Shown here: one piece after another, positions 41,214 through 52,999 of the stretch
Position numbering within the stretch: the first letter of the stretch is position 1
How the letters are laid out: each line of letters opens with the position of its first letter
Assembly: GCF_000515115.1 (NCBI RefSeq)
Contig: NZ_AZXF01000025.1
Location: 11,497-75,496 of the forward strand
Direction: 5' to 3'
Source of the DNA: Nocardiopsis sp. CNT312
GTDB lineage: Bacteria; Actinomycetota; Actinomycetes; Streptosporangiales; Streptosporangiaceae
DNA: 64,000 nt
Translations under genes and position numbers: made by a program
The notes under the pieces: generated by a model
Database searches by the model: none
The model's input: the letters and a program-made list of their open reading frames with translations, nothing else
Told to the model about the DNA's origin: nothing

Positions 41214-41336
41214 CCGGCTCCGCTCCCGCCGCGCCCTGGACACGGCCGTCAGGGTGCGGGGGCACCGCGGGCCGGGGCGAACGCCCACGGGCGGGGCCCG
41301 CACCACGGCACCGCGCATGCTCTAAGGTGACCCGAC

Positions 41337-42245
41337 GTGAGTACACCCAAGTTCCTCGACCTGCCGCCCGGAGTGCGGCGAGCGGACCTCCACCTGTCCC
41401 ACGGTCCGCTGGCGGCTCTGCGCGCTCTGCCCACCTCCGGCGGCACCGACCTGGCGCCCGCCGTCCTGGTGCACGGCTACACCGGCAGCAAGGAGGACTT
41501 CATCGCCCTCCTCCAGAGCCTGGCCCAGGTCGGCCGGGAGGTGGTCGCGATCGACCTGCCCGGTACCTACGAGTCCCCCGGGCCGGAGACCCTCGCCCCG
41601 TCCCCGGGGGCGCCCTCCCCCGACTACCGGCTCGCCTCGCTCGGCGGGGTGGTCGCCGAGGCCGTTGACGACATCGGCGGCGGCACACCGGTCCACCTGG
41701 TGGGCCACTCCTTCGGCGGTCTCGTGGCCCGTGAGGCCGCTCTGGCTGAGCGGACCGAACTGGCCTCGCTGACCCTCCTGTGCAGCGGGCCAGGCCATCT
41801 CGACGGGCAACGCTCGGAGAGCGCACGCGGCCTCATCGCCGCGCTGTCCCCGGACCCCACCAGCGAACGCCTCACAGAACTGTGGAACGAGCGGTTCGAG
41901 TGCGAACTCCAGAGCCGCACCGACGATCCCGAGATCCGCGCCTTCCTCAAGAAGCGGACCCTGTCCAGCAGCGCCCTGGGGTACGTGCGCATGGCCGAGG
42001 ACCTGCTCGGCGCGGCGGACCGCGTCGACGAACTGGCCGCACTGGATCTGCCGACGATGGTGCTCTACGGCGAGAACGACGACGCCTGGACGCCCGCGGA
42101 ACAGGACGACATGGCCCGGCGGATGGGCGCCCGACGCCTGGTGGTGCCCGGTGCCGGGCACTCGCCCAACGTGGAGGCCCCGGAGACCACGTCGAGCGCG
42201 CTCACCGCCTTCTGGAACGAGACGGAGTCCGTGGGACGCCGTTGA
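41337..42245 (+). CDS. Alpha/beta-hydrolase
   Basis: A 302-residue alpha/beta-hydrolase fold enzyme. The oxyanion region VLVHGYTGSKEDF, the nucleophile elbow GHSFGG (Ser about residue 125), the acid in YGENDDAWTP and the catalytic His in GAGHSPNVEAPE are all present. It lacks a signal peptide, so it acts in the cytosol. Substrate cannot be read from the sequence; esterase or lipase-like function is likely. The start is GTG 41337. It follows the helicase gene at about 120 bases and converges on the MBL-fold gene. Confidence 0.85.
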   Translation: MSTPKFLDLPPGVRRADLHLSHGPLAALRALPTSGGTDLAPAVLVHGYTGSKEDFIALLQSLAQVGREVVAIDLPGTYESPGPETLAPSPGAPSPDYRLASLGGVVAEAVDDIGGGTPVHLVGHSFGGLVAREAALAERTELASLTLLCSGPGHLDGQRSESARGLIAALSPDPTSERLTELWNERFECELQSRTDDPEIRAFLKKRTLSSSALGYVRMAEDLLGAADRVDELAALDLPTMVLYGENDDAWTPAEQDDMARRMGARRLVVPGAGHSPNVEAPETTSSALTAFWNETESVGRR

Positions 42246-42265
42246 CGGCCTCCCCGCACACGCGT

Positions 42266-42295
42266 GTGCCGCGCCGCCGGAGGGCGCCGCGGCAC
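42266..42295. terminator. Hairpin between convergent genes
   Basis: An eight-base perfect stem (42266-42273 with 42288-42295) that extends inward with mismatches, placed between the hydrolase and the MBL-fold gene. Confidence 0.6.
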
Positions 42296-42312
42296 GTCGC
42301 GCGGAGGCCGGC

Positions 42313-43203
42313 TCAGACCCAGTCGTCGAAGTTCTTGGACTCGGCACCCGAGGTCGTGGCGGGGCCGCGGTCCGGCAGGATGCGGGTGGTGGGCGGCAGC
42401 GACAGCAACCGCTCGCCGATGGAGGCGAGCTGGGTGGTGTAGTCGATGTAGGTGTCGCCCACCATGCCGGGCTCGCCCTTGCGGAGGGTGTCCCCGCTGA
42501 AGACGGCGTCCAGCGCGCTGACGTAGTAGCCGACGGTTCCGGGCGAGCTGCCGGGCAGGGCCAGGACGTCGATGTGCAGGTCGCCGATCTGGAAGGAGCC
42601 CTCGCCCTCCACCTCGATCTCGGGGCGGTGCTCGGCGCCGTGGTAGCGGCGCCACAGCCGCATCTCTCGGGGGTGCAGGGCGATATCGGCCTCCCCCTCC
42701 TCCGCGACCGCGATCGCGCCCGCGATGTGCGGGGCGTAGGCGTTGGTGCAGGCCACGAGGTAGATCTCGCGCTTGCCGACGGCTTCGAGGACCGCCTCGG
42801 CGTCGAAGCCGGGGTCGATGACGACGACGCCGTCCCCGTCAGCGTCGACGATCCACGTGTTGGCGACGACCTCGTAGCTCTCGCCGTCGAACTCGAAGGT
42901 GCCGGAGGTGCGCACCCGGGTGATGCCGTCGCCGTCCGGGCCGGTCACACCGACCTCCTCGGAGTCGTCGGCGAACACGTCCCCGGCATCGTCCTCGGAC
43001 GTGTCCTCGCCGGAGGCGCTCTCCCTCTCCGGGGCGTCGCCGTTCCCGTCCTCGCCGGCCTCCTCGTTGCCGGTGCCGGCCGACCTCTGCCCCGTGTCCT
43101 CGGAGTCGACCTCCTCGGCCTCCTCCTCGACGTCCGCCGCGGCCTCGGCCGCTGCTTCGGTGGACTCGTCGTCCTTCTGCTTCGGCTTCCGCTTCCAGAA
43201 CAC
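42313..43203 (-). CDS. MBL-fold protein lacking its metal-binding residues
   Basis: A 296-residue protein. Residues 1-90 are acidic and probably disordered (EEEAEEVDSEDTG and similar). The rest is a metallo-beta-lactamase fold of the glyoxalase-II-like group, recognisable from VVIDPGFDAEAVLEAVGK, FSGDTLRKGEPG and the C-terminal DDWV. The metal ligands are gone. T-H-x-H-x-D-H has become TNAYAPH, the H-TPG loop reads LPGSSPGTVGYY, and the C-terminal GHG reads PDRGPAT. Hydrolase activity is very unlikely, so it may be a pseudoenzyme with a binding role. Downstream on the other strand is an alpha/beta-hydrolase; the PHP gene lies upstream on the same strand. Confidence 0.85.
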   Translation of the reverse strand: MFWKRKPKQKDDESTEAAAEAAADVEEEAEEVDSEDTGQRSAGTGNEEAGEDGNGDAPERESASGEDTSEDDAGDVFADDSEEVGVTGPDGDGITRVRTSGTFEFDGESYEVVANTWIVDADGDGVVVIDPGFDAEAVLEAVGKREIYLVACTNAYAPHIAGAIAVAEEGEADIALHPREMRLWRRYHGAEHRPEIEVEGEGSFQIGDLHIDVLALPGSSPGTVGYYVSALDAVFSGDTLRKGEPGMVGDTYIDYTTQLASIGERLLSLPPTTRILPDRGPATTSGAESKNFDDWV

Positions 43204-43300
43204 GGCTCAGACCTTTCGAATCATCCAGATGGGGATCGCGACCGTTGTCACGTGCCTCACGTTGTGGTCCGTACGGTATCGAACGCCTGGATCACCCGCG

Positions 43301-44176
43301 TCACCCGCTGATGGGGGAGGCACCCGTCGCGGGGGCCACGAGCCGCTCGAACGCCTCCGGGGCGGTGGTCCGGCATCCCAGACGGCGGCCGGTCAGGGTC
43401 CCGTGGTCGTCGCTGGAGCCGGTGACCACCACCCCCAGATCGGCGGCCACCCCCCGCCACTCCTTGGTCTGCGCACGGTTGTGCGAGGGGTGGTCGGCCT
43501 CGATACCGCCGAGCCCGGCCGCCGCCATGCGCTCGGCCAGCTCCACCGGGACGCTGCCGGTGAGCGCGCCCTCGGCCCGCGCCGGGTGGGCCAGCGAGCA
43601 GACGCCGCCCGCGGTCCGGACCAGCTCCACGGCGCGCACCGGGTCGAGCGCGTACCGCGCGACGTGCGCGGGGCCACCCGAACCGATCCACCGGTCGAAG
43701 GCGTCCTGCACGTCCCGAGCGGCCCCCGCCTCCACGATCGCGCGCGCCAGGTGCGGCCGACCGATCGTGTTGGCGTCGGCGTACTCGTCCCTGCCCGCAC
43801 CGGCGATCCGCAGGACCCGCTCCATCGAGACGTCGACCCCGTGCTCGCGCAGCAGGGCCACCATCTCCTCGGCTCGCGAGGCCCGGTCGGAGCGGATTCT
43901 GCGCAGCTCCGCGGCCAGGACCGGGTGCTCGGGGTCGAACAGGTAGGAGACCAGGTGGACGCTGGAGCCCGCGTAGGCGCAGGAGAGCTCCATCCCGGGG
44001 ACGAGTGTGAACCCCGGCGGCAGGTGCTCGGCCGCCTCGCCGATACCGCCGACCGTGTCGTGGTCCGTCAGGGCGAGGACGTCGAGGCCGGCGGCCACCG
44101 CGTGCCCGATGACGTCGGCGGGGGTGTCCGTCCCGTCGGAGACGGAGCTGTGGGAGTGCAGGTCGATTCGGGTCAC
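43301..44176 (-). CDS. PHP-domain phosphoesterase (YciV/RNase AM-like)
   Basis: A 291-residue PHP-family metal-dependent phosphoesterase. The first metal motif is LHSHSSVSDGTDTP, followed by ALTDHDTVGG, then PGMELSC and, later, HPARAEG and the final GSSDDHG. All metal positions look filled, so it should be active. Relatives act on 3',5'-nucleoside bisphosphates or on the 5' ends of RNA (RNase AM). No DNA polymerase domain is attached. The start is GTG 44176 (VTRIDLHSH). It sits upstream of the MBL-fold gene on the same strand, and the DUF6758 gene ends 43 bases before its start. Confidence 0.88.
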   Translation of the reverse strand: MTRIDLHSHSSVSDGTDTPADVIGHAVAAGLDVLALTDHDTVGGIGEAAEHLPPGFTLVPGMELSCAYAGSSVHLVSYLFDPEHPVLAAELRRIRSDRASRAEEMVALLREHGVDVSMERVLRIAGAGRDEYADANTIGRPHLARAIVEAGAARDVQDAFDRWIGSGGPAHVARYALDPVRAVELVRTAGGVCSLAHPARAEGALTGSVPVELAERMAAAGLGGIEADHPSHNRAQTKEWRGVAADLGVVVTGSSDDHGTLTGRRLGCRTTAPEAFERLVAPATGASPISG

Positions 44177-44219
44177 CGGGCGATTGTACGCGGGTCGGCG
44201 GCCGACACGGTGTGCGGTG

Positions 44220-44876
44220 TCAGCCGTCCGCGGCCAGCCCCCGGGTCAGGAAGGGACTGAGCGCTCCGAAGGGCGGTTCGAACGCGATACCGCCGTCCTT
44301 GAGGTCGCGCAGGTCCCGCAGCGCGCTGATCTCGCACATGAGCATGCCGGTGTCGGGTGAGGCGAACACGACCCACAGCCAGTGGGCGAGCGCCTCGCCC
44401 GCGTAGACCGCTCGTTCCCGGCCCACGTCGAGGTTCCACAGCGCGATCTCGTGGCCGTCGAACCGCACCTTGGCGTCGGGAGCCGCGCCGTCGAACCCGT
44501 CTCCGGGGTCGGTGCCGTCCAGGTCGGCCAGCCGCGCCCCCAGGCCCACCCCCGGGTCTTCGGCGACGATCACGGCCTCGCCGAGGCCGCCCAGCGGGGC
44601 CGGGCCGGACAGGGCCACGGCGGCGCCCACCGTGCCGGTGCGCTCGTCGCCGACCTCGGCGAACCCGGTGACCACCCACCCGGTGGGCAGAGGCCAGGGG
44701 ACCCAGAGCGGCACGTGCGCCTGTGGCAGGATCGCTTCCAGGCTGCTGACCCCGGGGGCTCTCACCCCCTGGAGGGGCGCCACGGGGCCGTGGATGTCAC
44801 ACTGCCAGGCGCTCGTCCACAACCCCGGGGGGTGAACCGAGCGCCCGCATCGAGGACACGAAGGCACCGACTTCAT
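44220..44876 (-). CDS. DUF6758 family protein with N-terminal zinc ribbon
   Basis: A 218-residue protein that matches DUF6758, an actinobacterial family of unknown role. It opens with CPRCGRSVHPPGLW and then WQCDIHGPVAPLQ, giving Cys-x2-Cys and Cys-x2-His for a small zinc-binding head. The core includes VPLWVPWPLPTGWVVTGFAE and HWLWVVFASPDTGMLM. There is no signal peptide. The ATG at 44876 is the first residue of the family pattern. It is between the typA terminator and the PHP gene on the same strand. Confidence 0.8.
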   Translation of the reverse strand: MKSVPSCPRCGRSVHPPGLWTSAWQCDIHGPVAPLQGVRAPGVSSLEAILPQAHVPLWVPWPLPTGWVVTGFAEVGDERTGTVGAAVALSGPAPLGGLGEAVIVAEDPGVGLGARLADLDGTDPGDGFDGAAPDAKVRFDGHEIALWNLDVGRERAVYAGEALAHWLWVVFASPDTGMLMCEISALRDLRDLKDGGIAFEPPFGALSPFLTRGLAADG

Positions 44877-44919
44877 CGCTCTAAGCGGTCTACCCTTCTG
44901 ACCTGCCCAGAAACACCTC

Positions 44920-44950
44920 GCGGGCGGACCGCCGTCGGCGGTCCGCCCGC
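44920..44950 (-). terminator. Terminator after typA
   Basis: A perfect 14-bp GC stem (44920-44933 with 44937-44950) and a three-base loop, 15 bases after the typA stop. Confidence 0.8.
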
Positions 44951-44965
44951 GGTGGGCGAGATGTC

Positions 44966-46858
<1,893 letters not shown>

Positions 46859-46958
46859 GGGAAAGTCTCGATCTCCTGATACTGGGAAGAGACCGCAGAG
46901 TGCCACGGCCCGTTGCCAGTTTATGCGGTAAGAGCCGACTGGTTGGGAAACGTGCAGG

Positions 46959-47387
46959 TCAGAATGGTTGGCCGGGGGCGGTCAACAGGGTGGTGAGCGG
47001 CTCCAGGAAGGGGACGTCGACCGGCAGCCAGTCGAGGTCGGCGAACTCGTCGCCCCGGACCCAGCGCAGGGACAGGTGCTCCAGTGCCTCGGGCTCACCC
47101 TCGACCAGCTCGGCCCGCCACAGTTGGAACACGGCGGGGCGGGTGTGCCCGTCCCTGGCGGCGAGGAAGGGAGATTCGGTGCCGACCCGCCGCAGGGGCC
47201 GGACGGTGACGCCCAGTTCCTCCTTGCACTCGCGCGTGAGCGCCTCGGCGGGGGACTCCCCTCCGTCGACCTTGCCACCCGGGAACTCCCAGCGACCGCG
47301 CAGGGCCTCGGGTGCGGCCCGTTGGGCTGCCAGGACCCGATGGTCACGGACGATGGCGGCGCCCACCACGATCAGAGTGTCACTCAC
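46959..47387 (-). CDS. MutT-type NUDIX hydrolase
   Basis: A 142-residue NUDIX protein of the MutT class that would remove 8-oxo-dGTP or a similar damaged nucleotide. The box is complete: [20 protein letters not shown] then [14 protein letters not shown] and [11 protein letters not shown]-type neighbours fit the nucleotide-sanitising subgroup. The start is GTG 47387, with GGGGGAAC just before it. One unit of the dispersed repeat family lies between it and recD2. Substrate specificity is inferred from family only. Confidence 0.88.
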   Translation of the reverse strand: MSDTLIVVGAAIVRDHRVLAAQRAAPEALRGRWEFPGGKVDGGESPAEALTRECKEELGVTVRPLRRVGTESPFLAARDGHTRPAVFQLWRAELVEGEPEALEHLSLRWVRGDEFADLDWLPVDVPFLEPLTTLLTAPGQPF

Positions 47388-47442
47388 GTTCCCCCACTCT
47401 AACGGCCCCCTCCCGCCCCACTTCGCCCGGTGTCGGTTGACG

Positions 47443-47638
47443 GGCGCCCGAGCACCGTTCCGAGCCCCACCCGTCCAGCCGACAGGCAACGTGCGGGAGC
47501 AGCGCGAGGGCGCCGCCGGTGTCTGCAGGAGGAGTCTCTGACGCAGCGAGGAACGAGCAAGGCAGTAGCGACGACGAAGACGCCGGCCTCCTTGGCGCCC
47601 GAGCACCGGCCGAACTTGTGAGGCCGCAAAGACACAGC
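47443..47638 (-). repeat. Third unit of the dispersed 150-bp repeat family
   Basis: A copy of the repeat found at the adnA/adnB junction. CCGAGCCCCACCCGTCC (47460 on) and the stretch GCAGCGAGGAACGAGCAAGG near 47543-47562 match the copy at 28937-29036 almost base for base, and both copies end in GACACAGC. A 15-base word, GGCGCCCGAGCACCG, stands at 47443-47457 and again at 47594-47608, spaced by 151 bases, as the equivalent words are 150 apart in the other copy. It lies between mutT and recD2 and is on the same strand as in the other locus. No clear target-site duplication is seen here. Confidence 0.75.
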
Positions 47639-47676
47639 CCGGGCACCGTCCGCAGAGGGGAGGAACGGTGCCCGGG
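47638..47676 (-). terminator. Hairpin after recD2, beside the repeat unit
   Basis: A perfect 12-bp stem (47638-47649 with 47665-47676) and a 15-base loop, about 90 bases past the recD2 stop and abutting the repeat unit. Confidence 0.6.
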
Positions 47677-47767
47677 TGCCGTCGCTCTCCGAGGGGAGTG
47701 TGCAGAGCGCCGGCGTCCGGTGTGGTCCGGGTCCCGTTCCGGGCGGAACGAGGAAACTGCCGCCACC

Positions 47768-50023
47768 TTAGTCACCACTGTCGGTTTCCGGGGTGGAAAC
47801 GGAAACCTTTCCCAGATTTTCCAGCCTGTACGCGAGCGAGGTGAACCGGCGGCCGGAGGAGGCGTTGCGCACGGCCTGCGCGAGCGCGCGGCGGGATCCG
47901 ACCAGGACCACCAGCTTCTTCGCCCGGGTGATGGCGGTGTAGAGCAGGTTGCGCTGGAGCATCATCCACGCGCTGGTGGTGACGGGCACGACCACGGCGG
48001 GGTATTCGCTGCCCTGGGAGCGGTGCACGGTGATGGCGTAGGCGTGCGCGAGTTCGTCGAGTTCGGCGAAGTCGTAGGTGATCTCCTCGTCCTCGTCGGT
48101 GCGCACTGTCACCTCCTGGGCAACCTGGTCGAGGCCGGTGACCACGCCCAGCGTCCCGTTGAAGACGCCGTTCTCCCCCTTCTCGTAGTTGTTGCGGATC
48201 TGTGTGACCTTGTCGCCGACGCGGAAGATCCGGCCGCCGAAGCGGCGTTCGGGCACGTGTTCGCCGGGCGGGGTCACGGCGGCCTGGAGCGCGGTGTTGA
48301 TCTGGGCGGCTCCGGCCGGGCCGCCCTTCATGGGGGTGAGGACCTGTACGTCCCGGCGGGGATCGAGTCCGAACCTGCGGGGGATGCGGCGGGCGACGAC
48401 GTCGACGGTGAGCTCGGCGGCCTGCTCGGCCTCCTCGCAGGGGAAGAGGAAGAAGTCGTCCATGCCCTCGAACTCGGGGCGCTCGCCGGTGTTGACGCGG
48501 TGGGCGTTGGTGACCACACCGGACTGCTGGGCCTGGCGGAACACGTGGGTGAGGCGGACGCTGGGGACGGGCGACCCCTCTTCCAGAAGGTCGCGCAGCA
48601 CCTGCCCGGCCCCCACCGAGGGGAGCTGGTCGACGTCGCCGACGAACAGGACGTGCGCGCCCGGCGGCACCGCCTTGACGAGTTTGTTGGCCAGGATGAG
48701 GTCGAGCATGGATGCCTCGTCGACCACGAGGAGGTCGCAGTCGAGGGGGTGGTCGCGGTCGTAGGCGGCGTCGCCTCCGGGACGGAGTTCGAGGAGGCGG
48801 TGGACGGTGGAGGCCTCCACCCCGGTGAGTTCGGTGAGGCGCTTGGCAGCGCGTCCGGTGGGCGCGGCCAGGACGATCTTCGCCTGCTTGACCGCGGCGA
48901 GGGTGACGACGGAGGCCACCGTGAAGGACTTGCCGCAGCCCGGCCCGCCGGTGAGGACGCACACCTTCTGGGTGAGGGCGGTGCGCACGGCCGCCCGCTG
49001 GGCCGCGGCGAGTTCGACCCGGGTGCGCTCGCGCAGCCAGCCCAGGGCCGCCTCCCAGTCCACGCCGGAGAAGGCAGACAGTCGGTCCAGGGGGTGTTCC
49101 AGCAGGGAGCGCAGACCGGAGGCCAGGCCGATCTCGGCCCGGTGCATGGGCAGGAGGTAGACGGCGCGCACCGGCTCGCCCTCGGGGCCGGGGACCGTCT
49201 CACGCGCCACGCCCTCGGTGGCGACGAGTTCCTCCACGCACTCGATCACCAGCCCGGTGTCCACACCGAGGATCTTCACGGAGGCGGAGATGAGCCGCTC
49301 CTCCGGCAGGTAGACGTGGCCGTCGCCGGTGGACTCCGAGAGCGTGAACTGGATCCCGGCCATCACTCGCTGGGGGCTGTCGTGCGGGATGCCGACCGCC
49401 TGGGCGATGGTGTCGGCGGTCTTGAACCCGATCCCCCACACGTCGGAGGCCAGCCGGTAGGGCTCCTTCTGGACGACGTCGATCGACGCGTCGCCGTACT
49501 TCTTGTAGATGCGCACGGCCAGGGACGTGGTGACCTCCACGCCCTGGAGGAAGACCATGACCTCCTTGATGGCCTTCTGCTCCTCCCAGGCGTCGGCGAT
49601 GGACTTGGTGCGCTTGGGGCCGAGCCCGGGGACCTCGATGAGCCGCTCGGGGGTCTGCTCGATGACGTCCAGGGCGTCGGTGCCGAAATGTCCGACGATC
49701 CGCTCGGCCATCTTGGGGCCGATGCCCTTGATGAGGCCGGAGCCGAGGTAGCGGCGGATGCCCTGCACGGTGGCGGGCAGGACGGTGGTGTAGTCCTCCA
49801 CCTGGAACTGGCGCCCGTACTGCGGGTGGGAGCCCCACCGGCCCTGCATGCGCAGCGCCTCGCCGGGCTGGACCCCGGCGAGGCTGCCCACGACGGTGAG
49901 GAGGTCGTGTGCGCCCTTCCCGGTGTCGACCTTGGCGACGGTGTACCCGTTGTCCTCGTTGGCGTAGGTGATCCGTTCGAGGACGCCCTGGACGACGGAG
50001 GGGCGGAAGGGGGTGTCGGACAC
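47768..50023 (-). CDS. recD2: RecD2-type ATP-dependent DNA helicase
   Basis: A 751-residue superfamily 1B helicase of the RecD2 class (stand-alone RecD not tied to RecBC). The N-terminal OB/HhH part includes YLGSGLIKGIGPKMAERIVG and VPGLGPKRTKSIADAW. Walker A is TGGPGCGKSFTVASVV near residue 361; Walker B DLLVVDEASMLDLILANKL and motif III VGDVDQLPSVGAGQVL follow. The C-terminal motif VI is in LLYTAITRAKKLVVLVGS. A 5'-3' helicase role in replication or repair is expected. The start is GTG 50023, close to the MmcQ-type gene (24 bases). Confidence 0.92.
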   Translation of the reverse strand: MSDTPFRPSVVQGVLERITYANEDNGYTVAKVDTGKGAHDLLTVVGSLAGVQPGEALRMQGRWGSHPQYGRQFQVEDYTTVLPATVQGIRRYLGSGLIKGIGPKMAERIVGHFGTDALDVIEQTPERLIEVPGLGPKRTKSIADAWEEQKAIKEVMVFLQGVEVTTSLAVRIYKKYGDASIDVVQKEPYRLASDVWGIGFKTADTIAQAVGIPHDSPQRVMAGIQFTLSESTGDGHVYLPEERLISASVKILGVDTGLVIECVEELVATEGVARETVPGPEGEPVRAVYLLPMHRAEIGLASGLRSLLEHPLDRLSAFSGVDWEAALGWLRERTRVELAAAQRAAVRTALTQKVCVLTGGPGCGKSFTVASVVTLAAVKQAKIVLAAPTGRAAKRLTELTGVEASTVHRLLELRPGGDAAYDRDHPLDCDLLVVDEASMLDLILANKLVKAVPPGAHVLFVGDVDQLPSVGAGQVLRDLLEEGSPVPSVRLTHVFRQAQQSGVVTNAHRVNTGERPEFEGMDDFFLFPCEEAEQAAELTVDVVARRIPRRFGLDPRRDVQVLTPMKGGPAGAAQINTALQAAVTPPGEHVPERRFGGRIFRVGDKVTQIRNNYEKGENGVFNGTLGVVTGLDQVAQEVTVRTDEDEEITYDFAELDELAHAYAITVHRSQGSEYPAVVVPVTTSAWMMLQRNLLYTAITRAKKLVVLVGSRRALAQAVRNASSGRRFTSLAYRLENLGKVSVSTPETDSGD

Positions 50024-50047
50024 CGGATCGTCACCTTTCCCGGTCGG

Positions 50048-50473
50048 TCACTCGGTCTGCGCCTCGGGCCCTCCCCGCGACGGTGCGCCCGGGATCTCTG
50101 GCGTACCGTCGCCCAGGGCGGCGAGCACGCGGTCGCGGTCGGCCCGGCGCAGGCTGCGGGCGACGAGCACGTAGGAGTGCCGCAGCATCTCCACGAGTTC
50201 GTCGTCGGGCACGGTCCCGTCCAAAAGGACGGTGTTCCAGTGTCGCTTGCTCATGTGGTAGCCGGGGGTCACCGCCGGAAACTGGTCGCGCAGTTCCAGG
50301 GCGAGCGCCGGATCGCACTTGAGATTGGCCGCCGGTCCCGCCTTCCGGTCCATGAGCAGTGCGAACATCTTCTGCCCGGCCACCTTGTAGACGAGGCCTC
50401 CGGGGCCGAAGGGCTCGCTCTCGGACGTCTCCGGGAACCAGAGGGCGGCGTCGACGAACTGTTCGGGGGTCAT
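50048..50473 (-). CDS. MmcQ/YjbR-family protein
   Basis: A 141-residue protein with the YjbR (CyaY-like) fold. The pattern YKVAGQKMFALLMDRKAG, then LKCDPALALELRDQFPAVTP and GYHMSKRHWNTVLLDG, then VVARSLR-type helix matches MmcQ/YjbR, a family often described as DNA-binding. The function is not established. ATG 50473 is preceded by GAGGGG. It lies upstream of recD2, 24 bases apart on the same strand, and probably in its operon. Confidence 0.85.
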   Translation of the reverse strand: MTPEQFVDAALWFPETSESEPFGPGGLVYKVAGQKMFALLMDRKAGPAANLKCDPALALELRDQFPAVTPGYHMSKRHWNTVLLDGTVPDDELVEMLRHSYVLVARSLRRADRDRVLAALGDGTPEIPGAPSRGGPEAQTE

Positions 50474-50537
50474 GTACGTCCCCTCCTCTCCCCTCGACCC
50501 TGCCAGAGCGGACCGACGTTCGGGACCGTCGCCGCTC

Positions 50538-51689
50538 TCATCGCCCCTCCTCCGGGGCCGGTCCGTCGAGCCCGTCACCGGTGAGGGAGGCCAGCCGCAG
50601 GGCCAGTTCCTGGGCCTGGACCAGGGCGGAGAGCGCGTCGTCCTGCTGTGTGTGGCCGGTCCCCGCCTCCACGGCCAGGGCGTCGAGCCGGGCGGCGGCC
50701 TGGCGGTCGTAGCGCTCCATCTCCGCCTCGCGGACCTTGCCCGCGTAGTCCTCCAGCACGCGTACGCGCGCCTCCACCCGGGCGGCGTCCTCCTCCAGGG
50801 CCTCCCTGGCCCGGGCGGCGGCACGGCGGCTGTGCTCCCCCGGGGTGGGGGTGCTCGCCATCGTGCGCCGGGTGCGCGTGTGGCCGCGCAGGCTGTCGGC
50901 CAGGCCCCACTCCACGTCGGCCAGGACGACCCGGTTGCGTACGGTGTCCAGCAACAGGCCCTGGTTGTGCAGGGAGGAGGCCAGCACGGAGTCGACGGCG
51001 GCCTGGGCGCGGGCGAGGAGGGCGCGGGCCGGGGTGTCCAGCATGGCGGGGGCCACGTACCAGTCTCCCATCTCGCGCAGGAGGGCGTCGTCCTCCCGCG
51101 CGCGGTCGGTGAGTTCCAGTGCGGGGCCCTGCCGAGTGGTGCCGGACACCGACGCGGCGATCCCCCGCAGGGCGGCGGCCCCGCCGACCACTGCGCCCGT
51201 GACGACGACGAGGAAGACCACGGCGATTCCGCCGATCGCCGCCAACGCCGTGAGGCCGGCCGTTCCCGCGCCGCACACGCCGAGGAGCACCCATAGCCCC
51301 TGGCCGGCACCGCTCCTCCTCCGCGCGGGCGGTCGGCTCGGCCGGTACCGGGGCCCGGCGCGGTGGGCCTCGGCGAGCCGCTGCGCGGTCCCCTCCGGGA
51401 CCTCGGGGTGCACGCTGAGGCGGCGCGGCATGTCGTCGGCCACGGCGCCGGGGGTGCGGGCCAGCAGGTCGCGGAGACCGATCCCGCGCTGGGTGAGCAC
51501 CAGGTTCCGGACCCGGCGGTCCCGGGTGGCGAGCCCTTGGTCGGCCAGGGACCGGACCGCCTCTCCCGGGGTGTGGCTGCGCAGGCACAGGACGCCGGGG
51601 AGCTGGGGGATCGGGGTCGCCTCGTGCAGGGCCCGCGAGGCCGCGGCCGTGACCTGAACGATCGAGCCGTCGGCGAGGGTGAACTCCAT
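50538..51689 (-). CDS. Hypothetical membrane protein with central paired helices
   Basis: A 383-residue protein that I do not recognise. Residues 1-125 form a soluble N-terminal part rich in charged residues. Two membrane helices follow near 130-176 (GLWVLLGVCGAGTAGLTALA and IAVVFLVVVTGAVVGGAAAL). The large C-terminal part is mostly helical with many Ala, Arg and Glu, including a stretch of long coiled coil from about residue 285 (AAARAREALEEDAARVEARV). ATG 51689 has AAGGGG ahead of it. It is divergent from the Ser/Thr kinase gene and just upstream of the MmcQ-type gene. Confidence 0.7.
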   Translation of the reverse strand: MEFTLADGSIVQVTAAASRALHEATPIPQLPGVLCLRSHTPGEAVRSLADQGLATRDRRVRNLVLTQRGIGLRDLLARTPGAVADDMPRRLSVHPEVPEGTAQRLAEAHRAGPRYRPSRPPARRRSGAGQGLWVLLGVCGAGTAGLTALAAIGGIAVVFLVVVTGAVVGGAAALRGIAASVSGTTRQGPALELTDRAREDDALLREMGDWYVAPAMLDTPARALLARAQAAVDSVLASSLHNQGLLLDTVRNRVVLADVEWGLADSLRGHTRTRRTMASTPTPGEHSRRAAARAREALEEDAARVEARVRVLEDYAGKVREAEMERYDRQAAARLDALAVEAGTGHTQQDDALSALVQAQELALRLASLTGDGLDGPAPEEGR

Positions 51690-51918
51690 GGCGCCCCTTT
51701 TCGGATGGCGAAGGACAACCGATCCCGTTGTATGTGTACCACTCCGGTTCGGGGTTGGACCCTCGCGGCGGCGCGGTGGTTCCCGAGGCGTGCGGGCCGT
51801 GCCCGGCACCGGTCCGTCCCTGTCCGGGCCGGCGGAGAAGACGCGCTGGCCACCGGCCCGGCGGTAAGGGGAGGGAGTAGGATCCCGGGACCACATCCCC
51901 CACGGATCGGACCACGCG

Positions 51919-52995
<1,077 letters not shown>

Positions 52996-52999
52996 GCGG

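Noticed and set aside
47519-50584. 1021-codon plus-strand frame opposite recD2 and the MmcQ-type gene
   Set aside because: It is antisense to a helicase with complete motifs; long shadow frames are common at this GC content.
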